From: Saccharum officinarum | Taxonomy: Eukaryota; Streptophyta; Magnoliopsida; Poales; Poaceae | Direction of reading: 5' to 3' | Assembly: GCA_020631735.1 (NCBI GenBank) | Contig: CM036160.1 | Span: 7,114,407-7,178,406, forward strand | Length of the DNA stretch: 64,000 bases | Part shown: one piece after another, positions 34,238 through 45,244 of the stretch | Position numbering within the stretch: position 1 is the stretch's first letter | Layout: the number at the start of each line of letters is the position of its first letter | Position numbers and translations under genes: made by a program | Notes under the pieces: generated by a model | Databases searched by the model: none | Seen by the model: only the letters and a program-made list of their open reading frames with translations | Told to the model about the DNA's origin: nothing

Positions 34238-35314
34238 TCAAGACGGAACCGAGAGCCAAGTGCTATTCAAGACATGCAGGCATAATGCTATGCAAATCGT
34301 GGCGATTACCATGGACCTATCACTCATATGCCTCAAAGCACGCAATCCAGCTCCAATTGTGGCATCACCTCCAGCTCTTGCACCAGCGTGCAGTTTCCAC
34401 AGCACAAACTCCAGGAACGACTGCACTGCCTCAAATGTCGCCCTGCCTGTCAAATCCAGAACAAGTTTGCGGTTGCTTGGCACCACCAGCGCACTTGACA
34501 CTGTCTCCACCCACGGTTCACCAGCCCCACCATTGCTGCCGGAACCAGAGCTACTGGACAGCACGCCGTGTGAGGTCTTGACCAGTGTCTTGACGGAGGT
34601 GCTGCAGAGGGCTACGAAAAGCTCTTGCAGCCTGGCGCCGTAATCGGGGTTGGTGGCGGCAGCGAAGAGATGATCGTAGGTGTTGATGTGGATGGTCTTG
34701 TCTATGAAGACGCCGACGGCGGTGGCCGTGAAAACCTCGACCCAGCTGCGGATCGCCCTCTGGCCCCTCCGAGTGGTAAGGGCATCGACCCAGCTCGCCG
34801 GCGAGGCGTCCGTCGCGGAAGGCTGGGGCGGGGCCGAGTAGAAGGCGAGCACGAGGTGGCGCCCGAAGCTGCCGGCGACGGCGGACGCGAGGCGCTCCCC
34901 GTCGGGGGAGAGCACCCTGTCCAGCACGCGGTCAGAGAGCGAGACTTCGGTTCCGGGGGCGGCTCCGGACCCTGGCGCGGCGGCGTAGTATCCGCGTACC
35001 ACGCCGGCGGCGAGGGCCCCGGACAGCGCCGACGCGGAGGCGGCCGCCTCGGGCGAGGCGGCGAGCTTGGATACCTGCTTGAGGGTCTGCGGGACCGCGT
35101 CGGAGTCGGAGCGGAGGAAGGCCGCGAGGTCGGATGCCACGGCGGCGGCGGCGTCCGCGAGGGAAGCCAGCGCGGAGGCGAGGCGCCCGAGGCGGCGGCG
35201 CCGCGCTGCCACGGACGGGTGGCGGTAGATCAGGTAGCACCCCGCGGCGGCGCCCGCCCAGAGCAGCCAGCGGCGGCGGCGCCGGGCGAAGGCGAGGGCG
35301 CGGCGGCGGTACAT
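34238..35314 (-). CDS. PP2A10: PHLOEM PROTEIN 2-LIKE A10 type membrane protein, 358 aa, single exon
   Basis: The intact ORF runs from ATG 35314 to a stop at 34238. The N-terminus is arginine-rich with a hydrophobic segment at residues ~18-30 (LLWAGAAAGCYLIY). Blocks that match my memory of Arabidopsis PP2-A10 follow in order: YRHPSVAARRRRLGRL, FLRSDSDAVPQTLKQ, SDRVLDRVLSPDGERLASAV, KTIHINTYDHLFAAATNP, VALCSTSVKTLVKTSHGV, and VPSNRKLVLDLTGRATFE near residue 275. A C-terminal hydrophobic segment (VIATICIALCLHVL) lies near residue 340. Despite its name the protein lacks a recognised PP2 lectin domain as far as I can see. Its role is unknown; membrane attachment at both ends is inferred. Very GC-rich 5' half, less so at the 3' end, as is common in grass genes. 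Confidence 0.88.
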   Translation of the reverse strand: MYRRRALAFARRRRRWLLWAGAAAGCYLIYRHPSVAARRRRLGRLASALASLADAAAAVASDLAAFLRSDSDAVPQTLKQVSKLAASPEAAASASALSGALAAGVVRGYYAAAPGSGAAPGTEVSLSDRVLDRVLSPDGERLASAVAGSFGRHLVLAFYSAPPQPSATDASPASWVDALTTRRGQRAIRSWVEVFTATAVGVFIDKTIHINTYDHLFAAATNPDYGARLQELFVALCSTSVKTLVKTSHGVLSSSSGSGSNGGAGEPWVETVSSALVVPSNRKLVLDLTGRATFEAVQSFLEFVLWKLHAGARAGGDATIGAGLRALRHMSDRSMVIATICIALCLHVLNSTWLSVPS

Positions 35315-35404
35315 GGCGGTGACCGGAGATGCGGATGGGGAACTCTGTGGTATTTTTTCGTTTCTTTTTTCTTTCTTTTTTTTTTTCTCGCCCTGAGAAG
35401 ACGT

Positions 35405-35420
35405 GGGCCACGTGACGTGC
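35405..35420. promoter_or_regulatory. G-box/ABRE cluster upstream of the PP2-A10-like gene
   Basis: The sequence ggccacgtgacgtgc contains a perfect CACGTG at 35409-35414 and an overlapping GACGTG, about 95 bases upstream of the ATG at 35314. Such motifs bind bZIP and bHLH factors. A CT-rich tract (35360-35390) lies between it and the ATG. Confidence 0.5.
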
Positions 35421-35944
35421 GGAACTGAATTGCTTTTGCCTCCGAGTGCGGAGAACGGGCCAAAAAACTTGGATCGCGGAGGCTCATAGAAGGCCCATCT
35501 CGAAAGGATTTCAGATTGGCAACCGAGGGCTCTCCAGTGAACGTCGGACGGAAAACCATGCGCCGATAGTTACCGGCTTACCGCGCACGAAAGCATGCTT
35601 CTGATGAACTATTTTTTGGCGACCTACGTCTGGCTGGCCCACTCACGCGGGGCCCACCTCACCTCTCAGCTGCACATGGCACAGCCCGCGTACGCGCTCT
35701 GTTGTTCAGTGTCACGTGAGCACATGTAACGTTAACAAAAAATAATTTGCTTTACTGGAAGGTGCTCCTCCACGTGCATGCATGCTGCTGAAAAAGAATT
35801 AGTGTACGTAAGCATTTGCTAAGTTTAAAAAAAAGTCATAACAGCTAAACCAAATATCTAAATTAAATTTCGATTACACCATCTTGTTTCTTGCAATAAA
35901 TCCTTAAAAACAAAATCCCACGTAGATATATTTAAATAAAATTT
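35421..35944. other. Upstream flank of the PP2-A10-like gene
   Basis: No gene is seen. It has scattered cacgtg words near 35714 and 35772, then turns AT-rich. Confidence 0.4.
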
Positions 35945-35952
35945 TATAACGA

Positions 35953-36640
35953 ACATTTATCTAGTGAAGATAGAACATATTTTTATTGAGTAGAAGCAAT
36001 GTTCTAAGTTAAAAAACGTTTTCCTAAGAAAAATGTTTTGGATTTAAAAGAACAATATTCTAGTTATAGGTTCATGGTACTATAATATCCATGAAAGAAA
36101 TAATAACAAAAACTATAAATATATAGAAAATAAATTAATAAATACCATAACATAGATAAAAATAATAAAATTTAGAGCAATAAAAAAGGAAAAAAAAATA
36201 AAATACCATTACTATTTTGGTCGTGATGTAATCCGGACAAAAGCATCACATGGAAAAAAATAACATAACAAATGCATAGAACTTAAAAAAGAAAAATCCA
36301 CGTGATAGAGGTAAGTTAAAAAGATCACCACATTGATATTTCTTAAACAATCTAAAATATATCGTAAAACATCTCATGGAACTCAAAGATAATCGTACAT
36401 TTATCTTGTGAAGATAGAATATTTTCTTAGTAGAAGCATCGTTCTAATTTCTGAAAAACAAATGTTCCGCCTTTATAAGAAAAATGTTCTCGATTTAGAA
36501 GAACAATATTTTAGTTATATGTTCATTCAATTTGTATTACAATATCCATGAAAATAAAAAATAATAACAAAACTATATAAATAAATAAATACCATAACAT
36601 AAATAAAAATAATAAAATTTAGAGCAAAGCAAAAGGGAAA
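35953..36640. repeat. Direct duplication of an AT-rich block, period about 445
   Basis: The block starting acatttatct at 35953 recurs at 36397. Both copies contain gtgaagatagaa, tagaagca, gaacaatatt, ataaataccataacata and tttagagcaa in order. The blocks belong to an unidentified AT-rich element or satellite-like sequence. Confidence 0.75.
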
Positions 36641-37120
36641 CAAAATAGAACATCACATGTACATTATGTGAACATTACAAAAACAAATCTCAGAACATCA
36701 TATGTATATTATGTGAACATCACATGTATACAATGTGAATATCACATGTATGTAGCATGAACATCACAAAGACATAATAGAACATGAATGCATACCAAGT
36801 GAACGTATAAAATACAACAAAGAACATCATATGCATACTACATGAATATCATGAAATACATCGTAAAACATCAAATGTATACTTACATGAACATTACAAA
36901 ACCTATCATAGAACATTGTATGTATACAGTGTGAACATCACATAATACATCATAGAACATCATATGTACACTACTTGAATAGCCCCAAAATATACCAAAT
37001 TACATTATTGAACATCACAGGTATATCACATGAACATCACAAAATATATCATATAACATCACATGTATACTAAGTAAACATAATAGAGTACATTACAGAC
37101 CATCATATGCACAAAATGTG
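36640..37120. repeat. Degenerate array of ACATCACATGTATAC-type units
   Basis: About fifteen imperfect copies of gaacatcacatgtatac and atgtgaacatcac, at spacing of 20-40 bases. The array continues directly from the AT-rich duplicated block, so the two probably form one element. Confidence 0.7.
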
Positions 37121-37124
37121 AAGT

Positions 37125-37600
37125 TCTATATAGAAAAACTAACAAAGAAATAAATAAAAAAGAATAAAACATAAAAACAAAAAATAAAAAAATGATTACT
37201 GTAAAAACAAAAACAAATAAAAAACAAATATAAAAACGAAAGAATAATAATCATTCAAAAAACAAAAATAAAAATAAAAATAAAAATAATAAAGCACGAA
37301 AAGAAAAAGAATAAGAAAAAAATAAAGAAAAGAAAAGACAAGAAAAGAATAATGAAAAATCACATGAAATGAAAATAAAAAATAAATTGAAGCAATGAAA
37401 GAAAAAAAATAATAAAGAAACAAAAGGAAAGAAAAGAAAAGAAAAGAAAAAGAAAACAAAAAAATAAAGAAAGATAAAAATGTAAAAAATGAAAAGAACA
37501 ATAAAAAATCACATAAAACAAAAAATAAAATAAAACAAAAAAAATGAAGCACGCAAAGAAAAAAGAAAAAGAAAAGAAAAGAAAACTAAAAGAGAAGCTA
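37125..37600. repeat. Purine-rich low-complexity tract
   Basis: Nearly 480 bases of A with interspersed G (aaaagaaaagaaaa words). The opposite strand gives an open frame of only F, L, S, I and Y, which is an artefact of composition. Confidence 0.9.
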
Positions 37601-37836
37601 ATGTGGGTGGAGTTAAGAAGAGAAGAAATCTCCTACAACTAAAAAAAAGAAAAGAAGACAATTATTTTGTGCGATAAATGTTTGGTGTAACCTCGTGGCT
37701 CTCCCCTTGCGATCCCTCTCCCCACGCTGCCAAAAAGGAAACGGGAAACTCAAAAGGAAACAGGAAACCTCGGTCTCCATCTGCGCCCTCCGTGCGTTCA
37801 AAAATCAAAAACCTTCTCAAAATCCTCCGCACAATC

Positions 37837-38640
37837 TCCTCCAATTCCGTAGTATTGAGCCGTCGGACCGCCTGCCCAAGTGCCGAATCGCCCAAAATCC
37901 TCCGCGCTCCGCTCCATCCTCCTCCTCCGCCGCCGCCCTGGAAGCCTGCGATCCCTGCGCCCCCTGCGACCGCGACCACGAAGCCGCCGGACGACCTCGA
38001 CAGGCCGCTGCCGGATGCTACTCGGGCGCCTGCGACCGTGAATGCGAAGCCACTGCTGCCGTCGGACGGGCCGCTGCGGGACGCAGTGTGACGCCTGCGA
38101 CGCACCGACGCCGTTCCCGCCACGTCGCCGCAGTGCCGCACTTCTCCGGCAAAGAGAAGAACCAGGTGTGCCAACCCCTTCTCTTCCCTTCCTGCTGTAC
38201 CAAACGGAGCACCCAACGCAATGTCCTCCAATCCCGTAGTACTGAGCCGTCGGACCGCCTGCCCAAGTCTGTAAATCGGGTCGGACTGCCTGCCCAAGTG
38301 CCAAATCGCCCAAAATCCTCCGTGCTCCGCTTGGTCCTCCTCCTCCGCCGTCGCCGTCGTCGCCGCCACCGCCCCAGAAGCCTGCGATCCCTGCGCCCCC
38401 TGCGACCGCGACCACGAAGCCTCCGGACGACCTCGACAGGCCGCTGCCACCATCGGAATGGGCCGCTGCCAGACGCGACTCGGGCGCCTGCGACCGTGAA
38501 CGCGAAGCCACTGCCGCCGTCGGACGGGCCGCTGCCGGACGCGGTGTGACGCCTGCGATCCGGCGAAGAGAACAACCAGGTGTGCCAACCCCTTCTCTTC
38601 CCTTCCTGCTGTACCAAACGGAGAACCCAACCCCTCTTAA
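37837..38640. repeat. GC-rich tandem duplication, period about 387
   Basis: The word tcctccaat at 37837 recurs at 38224, followed in both copies by matching sequence (cgtagtattgagccgtcgg, cctgcgatccctgcgccccc, gacctcgacaggccgctgcc) up to aaccaggtgtgccaaccc and ctgctgtaccaaacggag. Copy 2 has an extra internal repeat of cctgcccaag and lacks a short stretch of copy 1. It looks like a duplicated promoter or first exon ending in a donor-like CAG|GTGTG. I cannot link it to a gene. Confidence 0.8.
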
Positions 38641-40780
38641 ACTAATTGTCTATTTTGAATTCAAATCTGATCAAATTACATGTGCGCACATGTATTATGC
38701 CCGCTAACTTGGATTCCTTTCAAAGATTATCATGCGTACTTGTGCACACCCATGTTTTTTCCTTGATCTGCGCCTGCAATCTGTTTGCTTTGCTCTAAAT
38801 GTAATGTGCACTGAAAGATTCCCAAACAAGAAAAATTTGCTTACGTGCTGATTTCAGAACTTGGCATTACGGGCATGCTGATTTTGAAAATATGAGAAGC
38901 AGCCAGCAGCAGCAACAAAATAGGAGAAGAATGATTTCCTTATTCTAAGATTTAGCATGTGATTGAAGTGGGTACAGAAGTATTTTACCAATGTAACTTT
39001 GTTGTACAGATGTGGCTATGCTTCCTGTTGCCTTCGTTTTGCTGGACTCTTTTCTCTCCCTCTTTGCTGGACTGCTCTGATTTCATTTGTGCTGCCACAC
39101 TCCAGGAACTCAGGTCTCCACCGCCGCTGCTTTGCGCCACCGCCGCCGCTGCGACACGCCAGGCACGCGGAATCAGGACGCCGCTTTGATGTTCGTTGCA
39201 ACAGATCGCCGATCTCGCCACCTGCAGTCCACAGAGCCTGCAGCACATCGACGATCGTGGCACACCCCCACTGTACAATCGAGCAACAACAGATCGACGA
39301 TCCTAGCCGCCTCTACGGACTCCTCGCCGCGCCGCCTGTCCAGGTTTTCCCTCCCTCTCTACTGTTCATAATCCTCAAGGCCATACTGTTCATGGTCCGG
39401 CACACGCAGGGGAGTGTGGCCAGCATGCATGATAGCCTGTGGCATCTGTTGTTTGATCGTTTTTTTTTAATTGCAAACGGCCAGCAGTGCTGAATTGCTG
39501 GTTTCATATATAGTTGTATTCGCATCATGATCAGTGGTTTTGGTGTTGAGCTCTTGCCTATCTTTTTGAAGTCTTCGGTCTGTTAGAGTATTCTGGTGGC
39601 GTTTAAATAGTGGCGTTTCAAAGGATTCCTGGATAATTTTTGTTTATAACAGTATAGCTCAAAACCAAGACAGGGAAAACATACTGTTAAGTAACGTTTC
39701 TAAATTTTGTGGATTAGCACTACGTAGCTATAAAATTATTCTAGCACGTTTAAATACCAAAGTTCCCTTGGATTCTCCTTTTTTTTATGAAGACGTCAAT
39801 CCGAATAGATCATTAGAAACAACCAGTGAGATCGGATTCTCTAGAAATTTACCATTTAGTTGTTGCTTCAGACCAATAAACAGCATGCAGGCAAAGGGTA
39901 GGAAAAGTATAAAAGGATGGAGCAACTGAAAAAGAATTAACCAATAAACTCTATTGTCCTTGACAACAATCAGTAGCAAAAGAAGTGAACGGATCGATTT
40001 TGGACGTATGTGCTCTAATAGAACCTATCGAGAACCAAACACATTACTTATGTAATATAAAGAAATTTTGACATGGCTAAGACCAACTTAAAGAAAAAGT
40101 AGTTAATTGATCTGTGCCGGTTTTTTTTACATCAATTCGCTCTAGAACTACGAATCAAAATGTTGTATAGCATGCCAGTAAGACATTCTGCCGTTTGTTG
40201 TCGATAAGTAATTTTCCTTGTCTTGGGTTCTTGCTGTCATCTTATCACTTCATTTTCGCTCCAGTTTTCTCGTCTTGTTTTGTGATTTTTTTTAGTTCCA
40301 CGAGCTTTGTTGCATGCCTGAACTGGACGAGAATCATGAGAGATGGGGACCTCGGGCATGGGGCATGATCTTAACTGAACCCCCGGCCACTGCGAGATCA
40401 TGCAGTGGATTAGCGTTTCCCCACTCCTGTTTAGAGGAATCATGGAAACGGAGATCGAATTCATGCCTAAACAACAAACATTTAAACAAGACATATAAGA
40501 ACTCGAATACAGAAAAGTCAATAGCAGAGTTTCCATGTTTTTTTGTTGTCTTTTGTTTAAGATACCTGTGTGAAATGAATTTGTGTCTTTTGCTTAAGTT
40601 AGGTGTGTGATCTATGTTGAAGCCAGGTGTTTGAACTATGTTGAAACTAGGTGTGTCAACTATGTAATGTCATTTGTGAAAACTATGTTTCTGTCAGCTG
40701 TGTGAGAACCAAATTAATGTCATCTCTGCTTGTTGGAAAATGGCATCAGTTGTGTGAACCAAATTACATTTGTTCTGAAC
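38641..40780. other. Intergenic, no gene seen
   Basis: A GC-rich island at 39100-39350 has open frames on both strands with no recognisable domain. The rest is AT-rich. It could contain later exons of a transcript starting in the duplicated block, but no coding signal supports that. Confidence 0.4.
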
Positions 40781-40925
40781 TGTGAAACTTGCAAATTGGC
40801 ATGCTGAACATGCTCCAGATTGGCCTGTGCTCTTCTCTTATTTTTTCTGATATGTGAAACTTACAAATTGGCATGCTGAACATGCTCCAGATTGGACTAA
40901 GCTCTTTTCCTTTTTTTTTCTGAAC
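40781..40925. repeat. 72-bp tandem duplication
   Basis: The unit beginning tgtgaaact(t) at 40781 is repeated at 40853; both contain caaattggcatgctgaacat and gctccagattgg. The preceding 200 bases hold shorter degenerate repeats of aggtgtgtg and aactatgtt. Confidence 0.85.
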
Positions 40926-41403
40926 TGTGAAAGTGTCCAGATTTCCTTTTTAAAATCAAGTTGCTGAATCCGAGGCATGCCAGTAACAAACACCAGAGTC
41001 ACAATTTCATGAGATAGTTTCTGCCTCCCATTTTTATACTAGAATGTAACGACAAAAAACATAGAAACTCTGTATTCGATATATGTGCAATCTGATTGGT
41101 GACATGTGCAATCTAAAAATTCTGATATATGTGTGATACTCTAGGCAAAATTCATTAATGGAAACTCTGGATAATGACAAAATTATTTGCTTACAACATG
41201 TTTACCTGATTCTTGTAACATGGCTGGCATTGCAGTGTTCATTACTTGCTGGACGATTGACCTCTAGACTTCGCTCAGCAGCATTTATAGTGTCGGTTGG
41301 AGCTATTCTTCTAGCCATAGTCTGGTTCTGGCTGCTTCTCTTTTACAGGTTTGATTTCTGTAAAACCCATTCGGCAATTGTGCCTATAACTGCTACTGTG
41401 ATT

Positions 41404-41506
41404 GTTGTGTCCCTACATGCATGGCATATTATGTGTGCTGTAGTCCCTTATAGTTGGCAAGCCAAACCAAATGTTGTGTCCCTACATGCATGGCATATTA
41501 TGTGTG
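41404..41506. repeat. Two 34-bp direct repeats
   Basis: Identical 34-base copies (beginning gttgtgtccctacatgcatg) lie at 41404-41437 and 41473-41506. They fall inside a hydrophobic open frame at 41158-41541 that I do not accept as a gene. Confidence 0.9.
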
Positions 41507-41541
41507 TTGTTGATACGGACCTGCACCTTGCCTCTGGTTGA

Positions 41542-43699
41542 TCGGAGGTTGTACGTATGTGTGGCGTCTGGACGAGGTCTGAGGGCTGCGGCACGGCGGC
41601 GGGGCGCCGTGGTCGTGTGAGATCAGAAGATGACAGAGGTGGCGGCTAGGGTAATCCCGGCTCCCAAGGGAAGCCGAGTAAATTGTTTACTCTTGCTTAA
41701 TTCTGTCCACGGGAATTACAATTCCTATATATGGCTAATTGCTCTACTAATTATGAAAATAAATAATTAAAGATAAATGTGGGCTTTTAGCCCCTAGCTC
41801 CTGCGCAGTGACGGAGCCAGAAAAAAATTATAGCTGGGGTGAATTTCAACGACGAAATGAACGAAAAAGGCACCATATTCACAACGTACTGCATTCACAT
41901 ACTACAATCACACAAATTATGTAAAAAACGCTGCAATCACACATTATAGCAAAAAGTAGATTGAATGAATATCAAATAGCGTCTTAGCGAGTAATAATAA
42001 AATGATGGTAGCCCTCAAACAATAGTGGACATTATAATTAAGAATATATTAACTAGTGGTGAAGGACAAAGAACGTGATATGATGCCATAGGTAGGATCA
42101 ATGCTAACTCAGTGATGCCATAGACCAATAGAAAAGTGAGATGTTTCTTAGTTGCCTGTACCTCACGCTCACGCCCCTCCTCTCCTCCCACCATCGGTAG
42201 CTCCTGCTCGGCTGCCTCCTGCACCTGGGCTGCCGGGCACCTGGCAGCGCCCGGCGGGCGGATGGGAGACGACGGTGCTTGGCCGTCGGCCGCTAGCGCC
42301 TGGGGCGGCTGACAGATGGGGTAGCGCCATGGTGCAGCGGTAGGCGGTGGCTAGCGCAGCAGCGGCGAGCGGCATAATTGCAGAAGCGCTCGAGCTCAAT
42401 GCGGATAGGGAGTCAGGGACAGCGGACGTGCTCGATTCATCCATTGGGGGTGGGGAATTAGGGACCAAATTGGGCCCTTACTGCCTTACTGGGCTAAAAC
42501 AAAAAAGGTCCAGTGTCGCTGCCCAGCAGCAACCATGGACTAATGCCGCTCACCATAATGATCCTACCTGACTCCTAGGCATCCCGGAGGCATCATTGCC
42601 AATGTAGTCCATCTTGCAGTAATCCTTTATCTCACTGAACCATCAGTATTGTCACCATAAAAGTTGAAAATTGATTCTCCCTGCATTGTAGGCACACCAA
42701 AAAATACACATTATAAATCTTATAGAAAGAGAAAGCGATCAACAGTTACAATTTCAGGGCACATGTTTCCAAGAACCTTTTGAGTCTACATAATTGTAAC
42801 AAGTAGATAAAAGCATACAGTTTGACATACTTTATAAGTTCTGCATCAAGAAAAATAAGATTATTAAACATGTGTTTGGTAATTTCCACGTGCCACCATG
42901 TCAAATTGACCATTAGGAGTGCAGCCACTCAAAAAGGATTGGAAGTTCACTAATTTAGTAGAATTCCTACAAATTATATTTACGCAAATGAAAAGGCAGC
43001 AAGATGGAAAAAATCACCGGAAAAGAAGCAACACACACAGACCTAGCCCATCTTGCTATTCCCATCACTATTGTCGTTATTTTTGCACTTGTTCCATATT
43101 TCAGAGTGATCCTTCCTTTGACCAATAAAGAGGGGTGAGGTTTTTACTGCAACCATCATCATCGTGCACTGATCCAAGGTATTATAAAAATATTGAGATT
43201 TTTAGATCTGAACATATACATGTACAGTTAGCATGGTGTGGTTCAATCGTTTCTACAATAAGCAGTTTGTGTTGAGGCCTCCAATTTTTCCCACAACTTT
43301 CTTTTTTTTTTGTTGAGGCCCCTATTTTTTTCTCAAATAATAAATTATCAAAATCCAGTTAGGAGCAAGTAACACTATTCAAATATATATTTTTTGTGGT
43401 AGACAGAAACATGCATGACAGAGACGAATATCTTCAGATAAAAAATATGCAAAATTGGTTTTGTCAGACAGTGAACAGTGGTAGGCAAAGGCCTGAAACT
43501 AACATTACTCTGAAACACAAGACTAAACTGATCCTATATAGTTACAAGAATCAGTAATTACAACTATCAGTAATTGTGAATTGTGACAGGTAGTGTTGAT
43601 GGACACGCAAGGCTAACTGGTGATCGGGTACCTTTGGGAGACCTTACAAATACAACACATGGAGGTATATAGGATCAGTTTACAATTACTGATAGTTGT
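41542..43699. other. Intergenic, no gene seen
   Basis: A GC-rich patch at 42150-42480 gives open frames on both strands without domains. Near 41812 is tgacggagccag, a word frequent in grass DNA transposons, but termini were not found. An inverted repeat lies at 43523-43700 (ctgatcctatata with its complement at 43663). Confidence 0.4.
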
Positions 43700-43953
43700 C
43701 CATTCTCTCATGGTCAGTTGTACGTTGCGATGTCTAGAACCACGTCAAGAACCAATATTAAAATCTTTGCCCTCCCGCCTGATGCGGATGCACAAGAGGA
43801 GGAGGCCAAAAAGATGGAGAAGAAAAATGCTAAAAAGATTGCCGATGGAAAAAAGAAAGAATGCGTCAAATAAAAAATAATGATAAGAAGACCCCAATAG
43901 TGAATGGAACGTTCACGAAGAATATTGTATTTAAGGAGGTTCTAACGTCATAG
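43700..43953 (+). pseudogene. Helitron Pif1-type helicase C-terminal remnant
   Basis: From 43700 the frame reads PFSHGQLYVAMSRTTSRTN, then a run ending KKKECVK and a stop at 43871. From 43879 another frame reads KTPIVNGTFTKNIVFKEVLTS to a stop at 43953. The FSHGQLYVAMSR block is helicase motif VI of plant Helitron RepHel proteins, and the NIVFKEVLT end is the usual C-terminus. Only the last ~80 residues remain, with one frame break, and none of the earlier helicase motifs are nearby. It marks a decayed Helitron. Confidence 0.8.
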
Positions 43954-45003
43954 CGAGGTAACAGAACATTACTAACGCATACAATGTATTTTTTCATTCA
44001 ATTTATATAACACAAATAATATCTCACTAATGCCATATTTATTGCTATTCTTAGGTATTTCTAAATGGTTTATCAGACTCTACACGGAGATGTTGTATAT
44101 ACATTTGTGTGATGGCATAATGAAAATTAAACATGTGTTATATTATTGTTACAAAAATGACACTGAGTGTTTTGTCCATAACTATTACACGTGTATGTTC
44201 TCAAAACCATGAGTTTTGTCAACTTTCCTCTCTTTTCTCATGTGCCAATGTGGGATCAACCGAATTAGCACCTGTATAATTACAAACATAAATTAATTGA
44301 ATAAAACCAACGAAGCAAGTTAGCGGTAATAATGAACAATAGTGCTAAACAATATCATACCAGTGGTCGTGGGATGGCACAATCGTAGTGGCGTTGGTTC
44401 TGTGCATTCAGGAGGATCGCATCTTTGTATTTCCCTTTGTTGCACCGGGGTCATTCGTTTTTTCATGAAATCTACAAGACTAAAACATAGAAAATATAAA
44501 AACACACTTCATGATATTTATCACCTATAATATGTGTTGATATGATTAATTAGAAACTCAATTGGATAACCAACATTTTTCGTCAAATTAATATTATAAT
44601 CAATAAATTTATAATTATTAAGAGACATGAAGAACATTAGCAGTGCTACGTAGAGCTCGACGCTATGAAACTATCACAAAGAGAACTACTTTAATCTGAG
44701 TTGAAATAATTACACGACCAAGATTTGAAGCCCTAAATTTTATGGAATTGATGATCCTGACTTCTTAGGCAGATTTACTAGGTACAGCGCTAATTAAGCC
44801 TATATTAGTCCACGGAATAGAAGTCGGTCATATAAAACTGTTGGCTCAAATACTGAATACACATGCGTGCATACGTACAGTCAAATAGCTCGATGCATGC
44901 ATGATGTATATGTGTACGTATATGGCTGGCTTCTTTGTCTAGCTAGCTTTCCAATCAATATATACTCTATATACATGCATGCACGTGCAATACTTTTGAC
45001 ATT
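43954..45003. other. Intergenic, no gene seen
   Basis: AT-rich sequence, possibly the 3' flank of the Helitron. I could not place a CTRR end with hairpin. Confidence 0.35.
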
Positions 45004-45241
45004 GGCCCCGTTGTGAAAATTTTTGGAGAAAAATTCATGTAGCACTTTTCGTTGTTATTTGACAAAATTTGTCTAATCATGGACTAACTAGGCTCAAAAG
45101 ATTTGTCTCGACATTTACAGACAAACTGTACAATTAGTTATTTTTTTACCTACATTTAATGCTCCATGCATACGTCAAAGATTCGATGTGATAGTTACTA
45201 TGCAAAAATTTTTGGCACTTTTTGGCCATCTAAACAAGGCC
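45004..45241. mobile_element. MITE with GGCC-type inverted ends and ATT target-site duplication
   Basis: The left end ggccccgttgtgaaaattt and the reverse complement of the right end ggccttgtttagatgg are inverted repeats. The flanks are att at 45001-45003 and 45242-45244. The interior words (aatcatggactaactaggct, cattcgatgtgatag-type) match the elements at 15.4 and 15.7 kb. The 3-bp duplication would suit a PIF/Harbinger-type element. Confidence 0.8.
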
Positions 45242-45244
45242 ATT

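Noticed and set aside
34625..35428. Plus-strand open frame of 267 codons opposite the PP2-A10-like gene
   Set aside because: It mirrors GC-rich coding DNA; glycine- and arginine-rich, no domain, while the minus strand has clear family blocks.
36640..37120. CRISPR-like array of repeated units
   Set aside because: Units are degenerate, spacing is irregular, and the window is clearly a plant nuclear genome.
37196..37552. 118-codon hydrophobic frame of F, L and S
   Set aside because: Artefact of the purine-rich low-complexity tract.
37662..38630. Minus-strand 322-codon frame in the GC-rich tandem block
   Set aside because: The frame repeats with the DNA duplication and stays open only through GC richness; no domain or splice support.
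41158..41541. Hydrophobic 127-codon frame, possible membrane protein
   Set aside because: It contains a 34-base DNA repeat, has no family match known to me and no promoter or splice context.
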